From: Bacteroidota bacterium
GTDB taxonomy: Bacteria; Bacteroidota; Bacteroidia; Flavobacteriales; Weeksellaceae
DNA length: 64,000 nucleotides
Direction: 5' to 3'
Assembly: GCA_023393915.1 (NCBI GenBank)
Contig: JAEXBS010000047.1
Coordinates: forward strand, 1-64,000
Part shown: piece after piece, positions 1 through 8,882 of the stretch
How positions within the stretch are numbered: the first letter of the stretch is position 1
How the letters are laid out: each line of letters starts with the position of its first letter
Translations under genes and position numbers: made by a program
The notes under the pieces: model-generated
The model's input: only the letters and a program-made list of their open reading frames with translations
The model's database searches: none
What the model was told of the DNA's origin: nothing

Positions 1-448
1 TGAAAAATGGTTTATTGATTCTGTAATTTCCAGGAAAATTTAATCCACCATCAAATTTTGGTGAGAAGGTTAAATCGTATCTTCTGCCGGGCTGCAGCCC
101 ATAAGCCATTTCAGGAAATACAATGTGAGAATTGATGACATTCCATTTATTATCGCTGTAACTTTCCACCTGAAATTCTTCGCCAAATGTTATCGGCTTA
201 TCTGAATTATTAAAAACCGTAAGCGTATAATTCTCTTCCAGTTTTTTGAAATTAATTGAATCTTCTTTAATCCATACATACACTTTCTTTTGAAAGGTGT
301 CATTCTTGATATTTTCAGTTTTTGAAGATATTGTTTCCGCCACATTCTCTTGAATTACAGGGTGAGTTATCATCTGTTTTGATTCGCCCTTTTTACTTTC
401 ACAACTGAAAAGCAAAAAAAGAATAAGAAAAGTAAAGTAAAATTTCAT
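1..448 (-). CDS. Lipoprotein with immunoglobulin-like (Big_14-type) domain, C-terminus beyond window
   Basis: The reverse-strand frame is open from the ATG at 448 to the window edge, giving 149 codons. The N-terminus is a short hydrophobic signal ending in a lipobox (LLFSC, Cys16), so an exported lipoprotein is expected. After a low-complexity linker, residues ~63-149 carry a beta-rich module (LTVFNNSDKPITFG, VESYSDNKWNVI, LQPGRRYDLTF, then GNYRINKPF). This resembles the Big_14/immunoglobulin-like domain of secreted proteins. The family assignment is by pattern memory, not a search. Role unknown; probably a cell-surface accessory protein. Only a short stretch of the C-terminus should be missing, because the GxYRIxK strand usually lies near the end of this domain. 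Confidence 0.75.
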   Translation of the reverse strand, partial: MKFYFTFLILFLLFSCESKKGESKQMITHPVIQENVAETISSKTENIKNDTFQKKVYVWIKEDSINFKKLEENYTLTVFNNSDKPITFGEEFQVESYSDNKWNVINSHIVFPEMAYGLQPGRRYDLTFSPKFDGGLNFPGNYRINKPFF

Positions 449-1309
449 AAACGACAGATAACAAAATCTTTACCAAAAAATTTTATGTTCTTATCGTCGC
501 AAGTTAAATACAAGTTCTTTTCAAAAATCACTTTCGCAATTCCTATTGAATAGAAGGATTTATGAAAGTGTTCGAAAACCGGGGAAACAGACTCGCAGGA
601 AAATGGTGCTTATCATCAGAATCAAGATACGAGAACCGAGATGCAAGACGGAATGGTAACAAGCGGCTGCAAAGACAGTGGTATGAAATGCTGAAAGAAA
701 ATGCTTTGCTTGGGAATTTTCAGCACGCGCCACAAACACACTACAAACGTTTGCCTATGAAACCAAAGTGTCTTTGGTGTGTGGTGAAAATATGGCGGCT
801 GCGAAAGCATTTTTCTTCAGTATGGAATACTACTGTGCGCGGTGACGAAAGCGACTGTATTGCCACTAAACTTATCCGCTGAAAAAAAGCAATACAGTGG
901 CTGTAGGAACTGGCTCAATCCCGAAATAGTCTGCACAATTTTTCTGCATCCTTGAATGGGTGGTTGGGGATTTGTATGTTTTCGATTGGTAAACTGACCG
1001 TGTAAATTATAAGTGCACTGGCGGCTGGAAGGCGATGGCGCAAAAGGGCTGTGCCCGTTGCAAGGAAAGCATTTTACATAATCTCAAATTATGGGCAATG
1101 ATGCGGTTGGTTTTGCACGTAAGGGAGCCTGCGGACTGGAGGGCAACGTTTTGCGCCGGCATTTTGACCATAATTTATATTATGTTAAATAGGTTATATT
1201 TCTAAGTTTGTTATTAATATAGTGATACTTTTCCTAGGCCTTTTGTTCTATTTATATTTAACATTTACATAATCAGGTTGTACTTGTTAATTTGTAATTA
1301 TATTTTCTG
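449..1309. other. Gene-poor stretch (861 bp) with no convincing CDS
   Basis: No frame here looks like a real protein. A 106-codon forward frame at 562-882 and a 62-codon reverse frame at 622-810 overlap, and both have the odd Trp/Arg/Cys-rich composition of non-coding DNA. Base composition is richer in GC than the flanking genes between about 580 and 1190. The last third holds a copy of a dispersed hairpin-bearing repeat, listed separately. The rest could be decayed sequence from a mobile or Rhs-type locus; nothing recognisable remains. Confidence 0.6.
1018..1188 (+). repeat. Dispersed hairpin-bearing repeat, copy 1
   Basis: About 170 bp that align closely to the reverse complement of ~15015-15190. 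Shared landmarks in order are: GGCGCAAAAGGGC, a GGGC-TGT-GCCC mini-hairpin, GCAAGGAAAGCATTTTACAT, the palindrome CATAAT-N5-ATTATG, a TGGTTTTG tract, CTGGAGGGCAACG, and a second palindrome CATAAT-N4-ATTATG at the end. The outer parts GGCGCAAAA and TTTTGCGCC are also inverted relative to each other, so the whole unit could fold. No protein is encoded. Function unknown. Confidence 0.7.
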
Positions 1310-2434
1310 ATGGCAAAACATGAAATATATAAAGAATTAGCACTAGTTTTTCTTAAATTAGGAACCACTGCTTTTGGAGGTCCAGCCGCTCACATTGCGA
1401 TGATGCGTCAAGAAGTTGTTGAAAAACGAAAATGGATTTCTGAGCAACATTTCCTAGATTTGATTGGTGCGACCAATTTAATTCCTGGACCTAATTCGAC
1501 TGAGCTTGCCATTCATATTGGTCAAGACCGCGCCGGATGGAAAGGTCTACTTATTTCTGGTTTTTGTTTTATTTTTCCTGCGGTTCTAATTACCCTAGGA
1601 TTTGCCTATTTGTACAAAGAGTATGGCTCACTTCCTGAAGTACAACTCTTTCTGTACGGGATTAATCCGGCTATCATTTCCGTCATCCTTGCTGCCATTT
1701 TCCCATTAGCTAGGAAATCACTCAAATCTAAAGAACTCTACCTCATTGGTACTTTAGCTCTTATTTTGACTTTTTTGGGTATAAATGAAATTTTCGTACT
1801 CTTTGGTGCAGGCTTTTTTGCGCTTGCATTGTCTTGGCTAAAAAGTAATCAAACTCGGGTGCTATTAGCCCCCTTAGTATTACTTCAAATGCCTAGTATC
1901 AGTCTTTTTTCCGCTTCGAATATAAAGCTGTTCTTAATCTTTTTAAAAGTCGGTTCTATTCTCTACGGTAGCGGATATGTTCTCTTCGCCTTTTTAGATG
2001 CCGAATTAGTTTCACGAGGTCTATTAACTCGACAGGAGCTGGTAGATGCGATTGCAGTGGGACAGTTTACTCCAGGTCCCGTGTTTTCGTCTGTTACCTT
2101 TATTGGCTACCAACTTGAAGATTGGAAAGGAGCTCTGCTCTCTACGTTGGGTATCTTTATCCCCTCCTTTGTTTTTGTGGCATTACTAAATCCCATCGTA
2201 AAGTTTCTAAGAGGCTCTAAGTTGTTTTCCTCGTTCCTTGATGCGGTCAATATTGCTTCTGTAGCAATTATCGTTTTTATCTGTTATCAAATTGCAAGAG
2301 AAAGTGTTACCGATTGGAAAACGATCGTTATCACCCTACTCTGCTTGGTTCTAACCTTTAAGTACAACAAACTTAATTCGGCATGGATTGTTCTACTAGG
2401 TGCCCTATTAGGATATTTTTTTCATTGGATATAA
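1310..2434 (+). CDS. chrA: Chromate transporter (CHR family)
   Basis: A 374-aa polytopic membrane protein of the long-chain CHR family, which exports chromate from the cytoplasm using the proton-motive force. The two halves are homologous, as in that family. Each starts with FLK(L/V)G...GG/GSGY (residues 14-25 and 211-223) and contains a PGP motif (IPGPNSTE at 58-65, QFTPGPV at 252-258). The rest is hydrophobic helices with short loops. The start ATG follows an AT-rich leader. It is a single gene convergent with the S9 peptidase. Many CHR homologues have not been shown to move chromate, so the substrate is inferred. Confidence 0.88.
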   Translation: MAKHEIYKELALVFLKLGTTAFGGPAAHIAMMRQEVVEKRKWISEQHFLDLIGATNLIPGPNSTELAIHIGQDRAGWKGLLISGFCFIFPAVLITLGFAYLYKEYGSLPEVQLFLYGINPAIISVILAAIFPLARKSLKSKELYLIGTLALILTFLGINEIFVLFGAGFFALALSWLKSNQTRVLLAPLVLLQMPSISLFSASNIKLFLIFLKVGSILYGSGYVLFAFLDAELVSRGLLTRQELVDAIAVGQFTPGPVFSSVTFIGYQLEDWKGALLSTLGIFIPSFVFVALLNPIVKFLRGSKLFSSFLDAVNIASVAIIVFICYQIARESVTDWKTIVITLLCLVLTFKYNKLNSAWIVLLGALLGYFFHWI

Positions 2435-2437
2435 AAA

Positions 2438-2457
2438 AGCCATCTATTCAGATGGCT
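2438..2457 (-). terminator. Hairpin terminator of the S9 peptidase gene
   Basis: AGCCATCT and AGATGGCT flank a 4-nt loop. On the reverse strand the stem is followed by a run of six T. It lies 24 bp past the peptidase stop and directly abuts the chrA stop codon, so it can also help to end chrA transcripts. Confidence 0.8.
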
Positions 2458-2480
2458 CATTATAAAGGGTTTAAGTTAAA

Positions 2481-4880
2481 TTATTTAAAGCATTTATCTA
2501 AGAACTGCTCCTGTTCCCAAAGGGTGTGCAGCACACTTTCTTTAGCAGCATATCCGTGTGATTCTAATGGAAGTAAAACCATACGAACCGGTGCCCCTAA
2601 ATTTTTAAGCGCTTCAAAATAACGTTCCGTTTGAAGCGTAAACGTTCCAGGATTATTATCAGCATCTCCGTGGATTAATAGCATTGGAGTTTTCATCTTA
2701 TCCGCTTGCATGAAGGGAGACATGGTGTTGTATAAGCTTGGATTATCCCAATAGTTTCTCTGTTCTCTTTGGAATCCAAAAGGTGTCAGAGTTCTATTGT
2801 ATGCGCCACTTCGTGCAATTCCACATGCATAATCGTCTGAGTGAGATAAAAGATTTGCTGTCATAAACGCTCCGTATGAATGTCCTCCTACAGCCACTTT
2901 TTCTCTATCAATATACCCTAATTGGTCTACTGCATCAATCGCTGCACGCCCGTTAGCAACTAATTGAGGGATAAAGGTATCGTTCGGCTCTGTCGTTCCT
3001 TCTCCAATGATAGGGAAAGCTGCATCGTCAAGCACCGCATAGCCTTTGGTTACCCAATAAATAAAGGATCCATAGCTAGGGAAAGTAAAGTCATTAGGGT
3101 TATGCGTTACTTGACCAGCTGTTTTCTTGTCTTTGTATTCTGTTGGGTAAGCCCAAATGAGTAGCGGTAATTTTTCCGTTTTTGCTGCTCTGTCGTATCC
3201 GGCCGGCAAATAAAGCGTTCCTGATAGCTCAACTCCATCGTTTCTCTTGTATTTAATTACTTCTTTATGGATATCTCCAAGAGAGGCAAAGGGGTTTTCA
3301 AACTGAGTAACCGGCTCCGCTTTCCCTGTCTTCATATTACGTAAATAGGTATTCGGATAATCCGTAGCCGATTGTTGAGAAACTAGAAGTGTTCCTTTCT
3401 TCACGTCAAGCACATCAATAATGTCCTCTTTTGCATTTTTTAGAGCGGATGTGTATAGTCTCTTCTTGGTTAAGTTAGAAAGGTTAAGTTCATCTACAAA
3501 AGGTTTTTGACCCTGAGGAGTAAATCCTTCTCCGATCAATAAAACTTTATCATTATTTACTTCAACAACTGATTCTCCAAACTCATTTTTCCCTTTGCTA
3601 AAAGATCCTGGATCACTATAGACATCTTGATAGTTACGATCTACCATTATTTTCGACTTTCCTGTGTCTAAATCAACGAGGAAAGATTTAACGTTTCGCG
3701 TATCGTACCAACTCTCACTTACAATAGCGTAGTTGGAATTGGTCCATTCTGTACCTGCGTAACGTTGTTTCGTTTTAAAGAAAGCTTTCGGCTCTGCAGT
3801 AAAGGGAGCGTCCCAAAAATAGACCTGATCTCTGTATTCCACTTCCTTCGACTGATCTCCCCCATCAAGCGCTTCTACATAGACCAAAGAAGCAGGCTTA
3901 TCACTACGCCAATTCATACTTCTTTTTCCCGTTCTTACCGAAGAAAAACCTTTTGGCATGATTTCATTTAGAGCAATACTATTCACTTCTTTTACCTCCT
4001 TACCGCTTTTATCAAGTACAACGGTAGACATTGGAAATCGATTAAGTGGAACGATATAAGAATAGGGTTTCTTGATCGAAGTTACCATTACGTAATTCCC
4101 ATCCGGTGAGAAATTCATGGAAGTATAAATATCTTTAGATCGGAATGGAGTTAGTTTACCATCAAGGGATACGGTTTGAAGCTCTGATTTAGCTAAAGTT
4201 TCAAAATTTGCTTCGTCCTGTGGATTACTTAGTAAATCTTGATATGTACGGTTTTGAGAAACTTTTCCTGTGGAGTTAGAAACAATTGGTCCTGTAGGTA
4301 AATCGTTTTCTGGATCGATTAATTCAGGACGATCGGAAGGAATTACTTTAATTAAGAACTGATTTGAGTTTTCAAACCACTCGTAGGGTCTTCCTAGATT
4401 GGCATTTAGAACATCCGAAGTCACTTTTTTAGCTGTTGCTGTTTTTAGATCCACATACCATAATTCCACCCCTTTTGTGGTGGTATTAGTAAAGGCAAGT
4501 TTAGATTGATCCGGTGAAAACCCAAAATTGGCAATTTTCGCATTGCTTGGAAGGCCTTTTACCTGACTTTCCTGCTTGTCATTCATTTTTCTGACCTTGA
4601 TATTATTTATATAGGTCATGGTACTAGAAATATTGGTTTTCGGGTTCACACGAAGTCCTGCCAATCTCATCTCGTCCTGATTCAGCTCATCTAGCGTTTT
4701 GTAGGTATTGCGATAGGTGAAGATCAGCCATTCTCGGTCTTGATCCATAAATACCGAGGGAGGTCTTTGATAATCTGCAAGCTGTAGGATACTTTCCGAA
4801 GGCTGCTGATAAGTAAGTTTTTCTTGTGCGAAATAAAATCCGCAAAGTGCCACGAATAGGGCGGTCACTGTTTTCTTCAT
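2481..4880 (-). CDS. S9 family serine peptidase (prolyl oligopeptidase / glutamyl endopeptidase-like)
   Basis: A 799-aa exported peptidase. It has an N-terminal signal peptide (MKKTVTALFVALCGFYFAQ). A long beta-propeller-like region follows (to about residue 540), then an alpha/beta-hydrolase domain. The catalytic triad is visible: Ser668 in GGHSYGA, Asp741 in HGDADNNPG, and His775 in ESHGYAA. The overall layout resembles the S9D glutamyl endopeptidase group, which acts on peptides in the periplasm or at the cell surface. The exact cleavage specificity is inferred. The gene stands alone on the reverse strand, with its own terminator downstream. Length and motifs are intact. Confidence 0.9.
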   Translation of the reverse strand: MKKTVTALFVALCGFYFAQEKLTYQQPSESILQLADYQRPPSVFMDQDREWLIFTYRNTYKTLDELNQDEMRLAGLRVNPKTNISSTMTYINNIKVRKMNDKQESQVKGLPSNAKIANFGFSPDQSKLAFTNTTTKGVELWYVDLKTATAKKVTSDVLNANLGRPYEWFENSNQFLIKVIPSDRPELIDPENDLPTGPIVSNSTGKVSQNRTYQDLLSNPQDEANFETLAKSELQTVSLDGKLTPFRSKDIYTSMNFSPDGNYVMVTSIKKPYSYIVPLNRFPMSTVVLDKSGKEVKEVNSIALNEIMPKGFSSVRTGKRSMNWRSDKPASLVYVEALDGGDQSKEVEYRDQVYFWDAPFTAEPKAFFKTKQRYAGTEWTNSNYAIVSESWYDTRNVKSFLVDLDTGKSKIMVDRNYQDVYSDPGSFSKGKNEFGESVVEVNNDKVLLIGEGFTPQGQKPFVDELNLSNLTKKRLYTSALKNAKEDIIDVLDVKKGTLLVSQQSATDYPNTYLRNMKTGKAEPVTQFENPFASLGDIHKEVIKYKRNDGVELSGTLYLPAGYDRAAKTEKLPLLIWAYPTEYKDKKTAGQVTHNPNDFTFPSYGSFIYWVTKGYAVLDDAAFPIIGEGTTEPNDTFIPQLVANGRAAIDAVDQLGYIDREKVAVGGHSYGAFMTANLLSHSDDYACGIARSGAYNRTLTPFGFQREQRNYWDNPSLYNTMSPFMQADKMKTPMLLIHGDADNNPGTFTLQTERYFEALKNLGAPVRMVLLPLESHGYAAKESVLHTLWEQEQFLDKCFK

Positions 4881-4971
4881 AGTTTATAATTTATACGAAT
4901 GTAGCAAATAAAATTGGGCTAGGCGAATCTGCTGCTGACCCATAAAATCGGTGCGAAATCGTTTTTGTCCT

Positions 4972-5169
4972 TTAGGATTCTAGTTCTTTCAGAATCTTGT
5001 TTACATCCTCTTCCGTTGTCGTTAGCTTTTTTTTGCACAGCGAAATGAGTTCACTAGCTCTTTTCACATTGGAAGCGAGCTCATCCACATTAATCTCCCC
5101 TTCTTCCATCTTTTGGACAATACCTTGCAGTTCAATAAAAGCTTCGGTATAATTAATTTCCTTTTCCAT
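4972..5169 (-). CDS. xseB: Exodeoxyribonuclease VII small subunit
   Basis: A 65-aa helical protein with the XseB pattern: an N-terminal acidic region (INYTEAFIELQGIVQKMEEGE), then a second helix with SELISLCKKKL and a short acidic tail. It is the small subunit of exonuclease VII, which degrades single-stranded DNA to oligonucleotides; several XseB copies bind one XseA. Its start overlaps the end of xseA by 17 bp on the same strand, the usual translationally coupled order. Length is normal for the family. Confidence 0.92.
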   Translation of the reverse strand: MEKEINYTEAFIELQGIVQKMEEGEINVDELASNVKRASELISLCKKKLTTTEEDVNKILKELES

Positions 5170-6562
5170 CGATTGATTTTTTATCGGTTATTTTACTTGT
5201 AATCGTCCCGTGATAAAGCACCGTTTCAACTTCGTCATTTATATTAATTTTACTTAAATCTAATAAAGCAGTATTCTTAAAGCGAGTGATGCTGTAGCCT
5301 CGTCGAAGAATGTTCTTTGGATCCAGTAATTGAACATATTTCTCAAAGGCCACCATACGGTCTTCTTGTTTTTTAAATTGATGAGTTAATAGTAGTTTCA
5401 AATTGATTTTTTGATGCCGAAGCAGCTCTGAATTCTGATTAACTTTTTGCCTAGCTAGTCCTACAGTATCTTCTTTCAATCCGCTGAGTTTTCGGTTTTC
5501 TTCTCTTAAAAAATAAGTACTCGAGCGCTCTAGTTGTTCCACTGTATTTTGAAGATCTTTCTTTTCAAATCGAATCTTTTCTGTGGCCTGAGTATGGAAG
5601 AGTCGCTTGAGTTCCAATAGTCCATTATTAGAAGATTCAATTAGGAGTCTGGATTCTGCTACTAAAGTTTGAACACTTCGATCTAAAGGAATCGCAAACT
5701 CATGATATTTTTGAATAAGAAACTCTGCTGTTTTCGTAGGAGTAATGGCGTTGTAAAAGGCTACTAATTCGGTGACCGTTTCATTTGTGGAATGTCCAAT
5801 TCCTGTAAGGACGGGTAAAGGAAATAAAGTGATTTGTTTGGACAATTCATAGTTGTTAAAGGAAGTAAGCCCCACTTCACCGCCCCCTCCTCTTATGATG
5901 GCCACACAATCAAAATGGGAAAGCACTTTTCGAATTTTTCCTAATTGCTCTTTGATACTACTTACCGATCGCTCACCCTGTAAAACTGCAGGAAAAAGAT
6001 AGGTAAAGAACTTATATCCAAAAGTGTTGTTCTCGAGGATTTCTAGAAAATCTTTGTAGCCTTTACTATTTTCAGCGGATATGACCGCGATTCTTTGAGG
6101 AACAAGCGCCAAGGACTTCTCTTTATTTGCAATATAAAGCTTTTCCTTTTTTAATTTTTCTATCGTTTCTTGCTTTTCCCGCTCTAAATCGCCTAAAGTA
6201 AAGGTGGGGTCAATATCAAGAATCTGAAGTTGAATTCCGCTTTTCCGATTAAATTGAATTTTTACGAGCATGAGCACTTTAATGCCCTCTCCGAGAGGAG
6301 CTCCTAAAACTTCAACAAACCTTTTGTTAATGCGTAAATAATCCGTTTTCCATAGTACGGCTCTCATCTCGGCTACGACACTGCCCTCTTTTTTTTCCAG
6401 AAGTTCAGGATAACAGTGATTGGACTGACGATAATGATTAAGTTTATGAAGTTCTGCCGTCACCCAATAATTGGATTGGTACCTCTCCAAAATAGTTCTT
6501 TCAATACTTTTGGTTACTTGAGATAAAGTAAAAATAGAGGGCTTTTGTTCGTGTTGTGGCAT
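5153..6562 (-). CDS. xseA: Exodeoxyribonuclease VII large subunit
   Basis: A 469-aa catalytic subunit of exonuclease VII, used in DNA repair and recombination. Residues ~10-105 form the OB-fold nucleic-acid-binding domain (IFTLSQVTKSIERT, YWVTAELHKL). The central catalytic region follows, with RIAVISAENSKGYKDF, the glycine-rich AIIRGGGGEVGLTSFNN and ITGIGHSTNETV-like blocks. Residues ~280-420 are a long coiled coil, and the C-terminus has the LDPKNILRRGYSI motif. It is immediately upstream of xseB and overlaps it. The GHSTNE block replaces the commoner GHExD, but Bacteroidota versions vary here. Confidence 0.93.
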   Translation of the reverse strand: MPQHEQKPSIFTLSQVTKSIERTILERYQSNYWVTAELHKLNHYRQSNHCYPELLEKKEGSVVAEMRAVLWKTDYLRINKRFVEVLGAPLGEGIKVLMLVKIQFNRKSGIQLQILDIDPTFTLGDLEREKQETIEKLKKEKLYIANKEKSLALVPQRIAVISAENSKGYKDFLEILENNTFGYKFFTYLFPAVLQGERSVSSIKEQLGKIRKVLSHFDCVAIIRGGGGEVGLTSFNNYELSKQITLFPLPVLTGIGHSTNETVTELVAFYNAITPTKTAEFLIQKYHEFAIPLDRSVQTLVAESRLLIESSNNGLLELKRLFHTQATEKIRFEKKDLQNTVEQLERSSTYFLREENRKLSGLKEDTVGLARQKVNQNSELLRHQKINLKLLLTHQFKKQEDRMVAFEKYVQLLDPKNILRRGYSITRFKNTALLDLSKININDEVETVLYHGTITSKITDKKSIDGKGN

Positions 6563-6689
6563 AATGAAGAAACGAACATTAAAGCTAACAAAAAAACGTC
6601 AAACCGGCGGTATAAAATTCATTGGCGGGAGAAGTTTACTAGCGATAAAATAAAGTAAGAGAAAAAATTGGGGTTATCTGGCCAAGTAA

Positions 6690-7121
6690 TTACCAGCCCG
6701 ATGCTGCTTTTTTCTTTGAGATCATACCGTCTACTGAAAATTTACCAGGACCAAAAGCCATTAAAAGGACGTAGACACATAAATAAAGAAGTGCCATTTC
6801 TTTCTCTCGAAAAGGATCTCCTGCATGCACTCCAAAAGCGATCACTGCAGTTAGGCCAATAAGGAAAAATAACGCCCAGCGAGTAAATAATCCAAGAATA
6901 ATAAAAATAGAACAGACGAATTCTACAAAGACGCAAAGTCCTAAAGAAAACTCTGGTCCTAGTCCTAGAAAATTAAAGAATTGTATTTCCTCCTCTTCAA
7001 CCAAACGCATCAGTTTAGGAAATCCGTGAGTGATCATCGCGAAACCGACAAAAAGACGAGCCACAAGTAAAATGAAGTCATTAAAAACGGGATGGTCTTT
7101 GATGGAAGTCAAGTAGTTCAT
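6690..7121 (-). CDS. DoxX family membrane protein
   Basis: A small four-helix membrane protein of the DoxX family (143 aa from the ATG at 7121). An upstream in-frame start at 7166 would add 15 poorly conserved residues. The family pattern is visible: LLVARLFVGFAMITHGFPKL, then a helix pair around CVFVEFVCSIFIILGLFTRWA, and FLIGLTAVIAFGVHAGDPF. DoxX-like proteins are often linked to thiol/redox stress or quinone oxidation, but the activity here cannot be told. It lies downstream of era, 23 to 68 bp from it depending on which start is used, so it may be the last gene of the map-era run. Confidence 0.85.
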   Translation of the reverse strand: MNYLTSIKDHPVFNDFILLVARLFVGFAMITHGFPKLMRLVEEEEIQFFNFLGLGPEFSLGLCVFVEFVCSIFIILGLFTRWALFFLIGLTAVIAFGVHAGDPFREKEMALLYLCVYVLLMAFGPGKFSVDGMISKKKAASGW

Positions 7122-7189
7122 TTTTTCATTAATTTCAAACAAATCTATGAAAAAACCTTGTAACAAAGGAATTAATTCTGGTTAACGTC

Positions 7190-8065
7190 CTAACGGTAAC
7201 CGAAATTCTTCAGATCGCGGTCATTTTTCCTCCAATCTTTTTTCACCTTTACAAACAAATTTAGGTGCATTTTTTTTTGAAAAAATTTCTCAAGATCTTC
7301 CCTAGCCTGAGTTCCTACTTTTTTAATGGCTTCTCCTTTGTGCCCGATTATAATACCCTTTTGAGTCTCGCGCTCTACATAGATGATAGAATCCACGAAG
7401 ATAATTCCTTCTTTTTCTTTAAAGAGTTCTGTTACCACTTCAACTGAATACGGAATTTCCTTCTCGTAATTCAATAAAATTTTCTCACGAATGGCTTCAT
7501 TAACAAAGAAACGTTCTGATTTGTCCGTATAAAGCTCTTTATCGTAATAAGGTGGGTTTTCTGGAAGCAGTGATTTTAGCTTAGGTAGAATAAGTTCTGT
7601 GTTAATACCTGTAATTGCTGAAATCGGTAAAATTTCTGCTTTAGGAATACGCTGGTGCCACTCTTCGATAAATGCTTCTAAGGTTTTCTGATCCGAGAGA
7701 TCAATTTTATTGATTAATATTAAGACCGGAACCGGAATCTTATTGAGTTTTTCAATTAAGAATTCGGACGGAGTACTTTTATCAGTGATATCAACAATGA
7801 AAAGAAAAACGTCTGCATCTTGCAAGGAATCCTTCACGAAATCCATCATTTTCTCTTGCAAACCGTATTTAGGATCTAATACCCCAGGAGTATCTGAAAA
7901 GACAATTTGTAAATCCTCTTCGTTATAGATTCCAAAAATACGGTGGCGAGTGGTTTGTGCTTTTTGCGTTACAATCGCAAGCTTCTCGCCCATCAGTTGA
8001 TTAAGGAGTGTGGATTTACCTGCGTTAGGTTTTCCTACAATATTGACAAAGCCTGCTTTATGCAT
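7190..8065 (-). CDS. era: GTPase Era (30S ribosome assembly)
   Basis: A 291-aa GTPase that binds the 3' end of 16S rRNA and helps 30S maturation. G1 is GKPNAGKS (residues 11-18), G2 lies around TTRHRI, G3 is DTPG (58-61), and G4 is NKID (119-122). The C-terminal KH RNA-binding domain has GIIIGHKGEAIKKVG. Length and motifs are normal. It follows the methyltransferase and map genes on the same strand and is likely in one transcript with them. Confidence 0.96.
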   Translation of the reverse strand: MHKAGFVNIVGKPNAGKSTLLNQLMGEKLAIVTQKAQTTRHRIFGIYNEEDLQIVFSDTPGVLDPKYGLQEKMMDFVKDSLQDADVFLFIVDITDKSTPSEFLIEKLNKIPVPVLILINKIDLSDQKTLEAFIEEWHQRIPKAEILPISAITGINTELILPKLKSLLPENPPYYDKELYTDKSERFFVNEAIREKILLNYEKEIPYSVEVVTELFKEKEGIIFVDSIIYVERETQKGIIIGHKGEAIKKVGTQAREDLEKFFQKKMHLNLFVKVKKDWRKNDRDLKNFGYR

Positions 8066-8114
8066 GAAAATAGATAATTATGAATTAAGGGCAAAGATAA
8101 CGATAAAATTGGAG

Positions 8115-8882
8115 TTAATTCTTTCGCACAATCGGTAAGAGTTCCTCCCGATTCAGACCCATTTTAAGAATTTCTTCTTGAGAAAAGTTTTTAGAATACT
8201 CTAAAGCTTCGACCTGAAAACCTACTTTTTTTAACCTCTCGAAGTAATCCATCCCGTACCAACGGACATGGTCGTATTGTCCAAAATGCTTTTGTCTTTC
8301 TTTTGGATCGGTGATTGTGAAGTCTTCGTAGGAAGTTTCTAAACTCTTTTTCATTGGAACTTGCAGAATCCCCCACCCTCCAGGTTTAAGGACTCTATAA
8401 AGCTCTGTCATGGCTTTATGGTCTTCTACAATATGTTCTAACACATGATTACAAAAGACAATATCGAAGCTCTCATCTGCAAAAGGAAGATCAAGAATAT
8501 TTGCCTGTACATCAACTATTGGAGAATAGAGATCAGCGGTAACGTACTCTAGATTTTTTAATTTTTTAAACCTCTTAAAGAAGGCCTGTTCAGGTGCCAT
8601 GTGCAGTACTTTGTACTTTCCTGTAAAGAAATCGGTTTCTCTTTGTAGGTAAAGCCACATCTGGCGGTGCCTCTCTAAACTTAAAGTACCTGGAGAAAGC
8701 ACTTTACTTCTAGCTTTGTTATAGCCGTAAGGAAGAAAGGTCCGGTAAGATTTCCCGTCAATAGGATCGAAGTATTTATTTCCTTTGAAAAACAAATACA
8801 ATAAGGGCCTGAGAAAAAGACTCAGACGAATTAATAAAGGCCGAGGAAACAGACCTAATAAAAGGGACGCTAATTTCTTCAC
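8115..8882 (-). CDS. Class I SAM-dependent methyltransferase
   Basis: A 255-aa Rossmann-fold methyltransferase. The core runs from residue ~95, with KVLHMAPEQAFFKRF in place of a classic GxGxG motif I. It continues with a NILDLPFADESFDIVFCNHVLEHI block (motifs II-IV) and LYRVLKPGGWGILQVP (post IV), the Methyltransf_11/25 pattern. The N-terminal ~60 residues are basic and hydrophobic and might anchor it to the membrane. The start is GTG, placed directly after the map stop codon with no gap, which argues for translational coupling. The substrate is unknown. The missing glycine-rich loop is a family variant seen in some Bacteroidota methyltransferases. Confidence 0.82.
   Translation of the reverse strand: MKKLASLLLGLFPRPLLIRLSLFLRPLLYLFFKGNKYFDPIDGKSYRTFLPYGYNKARSKVLSPGTLSLERHRQMWLYLQRETDFFTGKYKVLHMAPEQAFFKRFKKLKNLEYVTADLYSPIVDVQANILDLPFADESFDIVFCNHVLEHIVEDHKAMTELYRVLKPGGWGILQVPMKKSLETSYEDFTITDPKERQKHFGQYDHVRWYGMDYFERLKKVGFQVEALEYSKNFSQEEILKMGLNREELLPIVRKN

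Noticed and set aside
562..882. 106-codon forward frame (and a 62-codon reverse frame over it)
   Set aside because: Composition is unlike neighbouring genes, the two frames overlap on opposite strands, and no domain or signal is visible.
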